23,809 bases of DNA from Planctomycetales bacterium (lineage in GTDB: Bacteria > Planctomycetota > Phycisphaerae > SM23-33), in NCBI GenBank assembly GCA_030592655.1, contig JAUVIQ010000018.1:1-23809 (forward strand), given 5' to 3'. Below are positions 21,483-23,809 of the stretch, in pieces. Each line of letters starts with the position of its first letter. The stretch's first letter is position 1. Position numbers and translations under genes: made by a program. The notes below the pieces were generated by a model that worked only from the letters and a program-made list of their open reading frames with translations, was not told the origin of the DNA and searched no databases.

Positions 21483-23219
21483 ATGGAGATTAAAAAGGGT
21501 ATTGGAGTTTCACCCGGCGTGGTGATTTGCCAGGCGGTTGTCCTGGATGCCGAGGAATATCGCATTCCCGAGCGGCATATAAGCGCCGACCGCGCCGATA
21601 AAGAGGCCGAACGCCTCGAACACGCGCTGGCTGGGGCGCGCGAAGAACTGATCGAACTGCGCGACAACACCGCCAAGCGGCTCGGAAAGGAAACGGGAGC
21701 GATTTTCGATTTCCACCTGGCGCTGCTGGATGACCAGTCGCTACTGGAAAAAGTCAGGGACAAAATCAAAACCGAAAGCGTAACGGCTGAATTCGCCGTC
21801 GCCGCCGTCCTGCGCGAATACGCCAGGGAATTCCTCCAGATGCCGGAATACCTGGCAGAGAGAGTCAAGGACGTCTATGACATCGAGAAGCGTATCCTCC
21901 GCCGATTAATCGGTGAAAGCAGAGAGGGCCTCGGAAATCTGACCGAAGACGTGGTCGTTCTCGCCCACGACCTTACGCCATCGCAGACGGCCAGTATGGA
22001 CCGCAAACATATCATGGGACTGGCGATCGACGCCGGCGGGCGGACCAGTCATACCGCCATCGTCGCCCGCGCCCTGGGCATCCCCGCCGTTGTCGGGCTT
22101 AATGATGTAAGCGTTTCCGTCAACGCCGGAGACGTAGTAATCATCGACGGAAACCGCGGCCTGGTCATCATCGAACCTGACGAAGCCACCATAGAAGAAC
22201 ACCGCCGGTTCCTGCAACGTCAGGTCGAATTCACCCGCGAACTGGATCTTCTGCGCGATCTACCCGCCATTACATTGGATGGGCACGAAATAACGCTGCT
22301 GGGGAACATCGAATTCCCTTCCGAGGCGGCGAACGTCCTTACCAGAGGCGGGCAGGGCGTCGGGCTGTACCGAACCGAATTTCTCTACCTCGAAAAGGAA
22401 ACCGAACCGACTGAAGATGACCACTACGAGGCATATTGCAAGGTAATCGAGGCGATGGATGGCCGGCCCGTGTGCATCCGCACACTCGACCTGGGCGCTG
22501 ATAAGTACACGCAGGCGCATTTGCTTATACAGGAGCGAAATCCGTTCCTCGGACTACGAAGCATTCGTTTCTGCTTCCAGCATCTGCCATTGTTCAAAAC
22601 GCAGATACGGGCGATCCTGCGGGCGTCGATGAAGGGCGATGTGTCCATTATGTTCCCGCTGATTACCACGGTGATGGAACTCCGCCAAGCCAAGATGATC
22701 CTGCGCGACGTGATGGAAGACCTGGAGGAGGAAGGCGTAGATGTCCGCACAGACGTACCGATCGGGATGATGATGGAGGTTCCATCAGCGGCGCTTCAGT
22801 GCAACCAGTTCGCACAGGAAGTGGACTTCTTCTCCATCGGGACCAACGACCTGATCCAGTACACACTGGCGGTCGATAGGACCAACGAACGGGTCGCGCC
22901 GCTGTTCACTGCCGCCCATCCGGCGGTGCTGCGACTGATAAAGGACATCATCCGATCAGGACAAAGGTACGACGTCGGCGTAACACTCTGCGGCGAAATG
23001 GGAAGCGACCCTGAATACATCCTCCTGCTGCTGGGAATGGGTCTGCGAACTCTTTCGGTAGCCCCGCCGATCATACCCGAACTGAAGAAGGCCATTCGTT
23101 CAATAACAATCGAACGCGCCCGCCGGGTCGCCCGGCATGTGGCAACATTAAATACAGATAAACAAATAGTCTCCTATCTACGCAACCAGATTCGTGAAGT
23201 GATGCCGGAAGCGTACTAA
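21483..23219 (+). CDS. ptsI: PTS enzyme I (phosphoenolpyruvate-protein phosphotransferase)
   Basis: A 578-residue enzyme I that transfers phosphate from phosphoenolpyruvate to HPr. The N-terminal phosphohistidine is H190 in GGRTSHTAIVAR. The PEP-binding C-terminal half shows GVGLYRTEFLYL, FLGLRSIR, GMMMEVPSAA, DFFSIGTNDLIQYTLAVDR and VTLCGEMGSDP with the catalytic cysteine near residue 503. Length and order are those of a standard EI, not of the GAF-domain EI-Ntr (PtsP), because the chain begins directly with KKGIGVSPG. It follows HPr by 57 bases and closes the hpf-ptsN-HPr-ptsI group. The ribosome-binding site is poor. Confidence 0.96.
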   Translation: MEIKKGIGVSPGVVICQAVVLDAEEYRIPERHISADRADKEAERLEHALAGAREELIELRDNTAKRLGKETGAIFDFHLALLDDQSLLEKVRDKIKTESVTAEFAVAAVLREYAREFLQMPEYLAERVKDVYDIEKRILRRLIGESREGLGNLTEDVVVLAHDLTPSQTASMDRKHIMGLAIDAGGRTSHTAIVARALGIPAVVGLNDVSVSVNAGDVVIIDGNRGLVIIEPDEATIEEHRRFLQRQVEFTRELDLLRDLPAITLDGHEITLLGNIEFPSEAANVLTRGGQGVGLYRTEFLYLEKETEPTEDDHYEAYCKVIEAMDGRPVCIRTLDLGADKYTQAHLLIQERNPFLGLRSIRFCFQHLPLFKTQIRAILRASMKGDVSIMFPLITTVMELRQAKMILRDVMEDLEEEGVDVRTDVPIGMMMEVPSAALQCNQFAQEVDFFSIGTNDLIQYTLAVDRTNERVAPLFTAAHPAVLRLIKDIIRSGQRYDVGVTLCGEMGSDPEYILLLLGMGLRTLSVAPPIIPELKKAIRSITIERARRVARHVATLNTDKQIVSYLRNQIREVMPEAY

Positions 23220-23221
23220 GT

Positions 23222-23258
23222 GCCGGAATACCGGAATACCGGATTACCGGATGTCCGG
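23222..23258. repeat. Four 8-bp CCGGAATA-type tandem units
   Basis: CCGGAATA occurs twice, then CCGGATTA, CCGGATGT and a final CCGG, immediately after the ptsI stop. Confidence 0.8.
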
Positions 23259-23262
23259 CGTG

Positions 23263-23276
23263 CTCGCTTAAGCGAG
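23263..23276. other. Perfect 14-bp palindrome at DUF2344 start
   Basis: CTCGCTTAAGCGAG ends 2 bases before the ATG and contains the only GCGAGG-like ribosome-binding bases, so folding could hide them. Confidence 0.4.
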
Positions 23277-23278
23277 GC

Positions 23279-23809
23279 ATGACAGAACATTCGACAAAAT
23301 GGGCGGTATGGTTTTCCGTCGGGGGTGATTTGCGGTTCCTCTCGCACCGCAACATGATGAGCCTGTGCGAACGTTCAGCCGCTCGGGCCAAACTACCGAT
23401 AAAGTTCTCTGAAGGATTCAATCCCCGTCCAAAACTATCTTTACCACTGCCCCGCCCGGTGGGCGTAAGCAGCCGATGCGAATTGATGATAATCAAACTA
23501 AAAACCGATTCGTCTGAATCAGACCCGGTTTCGCGCATAGGCAAACAGTTCCCCGAAGGAATGGAATTAATAAAAACTGAACCGCTGCCGAACAAGGCCA
23601 AGGCGCAAATCAAGTCTGTAACGTACGAATTATTATTGACCGACTCCGAACAAGAGCAAATAGAGGCTCGTCTGGAGTCGCTGAAACAGTCTGGTAAGTG
23701 GGAAGTTGGCCGCCGTCGCTGCCGTGGCGACTATAAAGCTTTCGGCGCTGCTAACGATAAAGCAATCAAACTTATAGACATGAAGGGACATGTAGTTAGC
23801 ATCGGTATA
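23279..23809 (+). CDS. DUF2344 / radical-SAM-linked protein, cut by window edge
   Basis: A 177-codon partial frame with no stop before the window ends. FSVGGDLRFLSHRNMMSLCE followed by LPIKFSEGFNPRPKLSLPLP and PVGV is the N-terminal signature of the DUF2344 (TIGR03936-type) family, proteins of unknown function that are usually encoded beside or fused to a radical SAM protein. No radical SAM gene lies upstream, so a partner may be downstream. No alternative upstream start codon is in frame. The GAGG that could serve as ribosome-binding site is only 1 base from the ATG, which is unusually close. Confidence 0.85.
   Translation, partial: MTEHSTKWAVWFSVGGDLRFLSHRNMMSLCERSAARAKLPIKFSEGFNPRPKLSLPLPRPVGVSSRCELMIIKLKTDSSESDPVSRIGKQFPEGMELIKTEPLPNKAKAQIKSVTYELLLTDSEQEQIEARLESLKQSGKWEVGRRRCRGDYKAFGAANDKAIKLIDMKGHVVSIGI

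Overview
The window looks like bacterial chromosome, most likely from a planctomycete, probably of the Phycisphaerae type. That is inference from three things: PEP-CTERM sorting tails on otherwise secreted proteins, a HYExAFE-type protein, and intergenic gaps filled with iterated 8-10 bp repeats. Base composition is mixed: core genes are GC-rich and the restriction-modification genes are AT-rich. No rRNA, tRNA, CRISPR array, transposase or integrase was seen, and no gene-free stretch exceeds 300 bases.

Layout. 1-640: a minus-strand operon of small secreted or membrane proteins. 729-3262: a minus-strand type II restriction-modification module (nuclease, methyltransferase, HYExAFE protein). Then hisS (minus), an AMMECR1-domain protein, a tandem ACT protein and a PEP-CTERM trypsin-like protease (all plus). 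6974-7392: a hicB-hicA pair whose hicA is only 57 codons; it keeps the N-terminal half of HicA and then runs into a PEP-CTERM-like tail. Next come a membrane/pseudopilin-like protein and an HD-domain protein (minus), followed by an FAD oxidoreductase, a 69-aa orphan with a very good promoter, and arfB (plus). 11101-15757 (minus) holds a PEP-CTERM phosphatase, a histone-deacetylase-like protein, a second, intact hicBA, ftsY, nusB and ribH. 15871 to the end (plus) holds argH, a GNAT acetyltransferase, thiL, tsaE, a DUF502 membrane protein, hpf, ptsN, HPr, ptsI and the start of a DUF2344 gene.

How the genes work together. ribH-nusB(-ftsY) reads as one housekeeping operon from a TTGCGA-N17-TATAGT promoter. 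thiL and tsaE abut exactly. hpf-ptsN-HPr-ptsI is a phosphorelay set without a sugar permease, which points to regulation rather than sugar uptake. Two hicBA loci and one R-M module make a modest accessory load placed between housekeeping genes.

Most unusual points: (1) the hicA/PEP-CTERM chimera; (2) about ten structurally similar but sequence-unrelated iterated-unit elements in the gaps between genes, two of which are translated as C-terminal tails of neighbouring proteins; (3) three genes whose start codon lies only 9-10 bases after a good -10 box, suggesting leaderless mRNAs.
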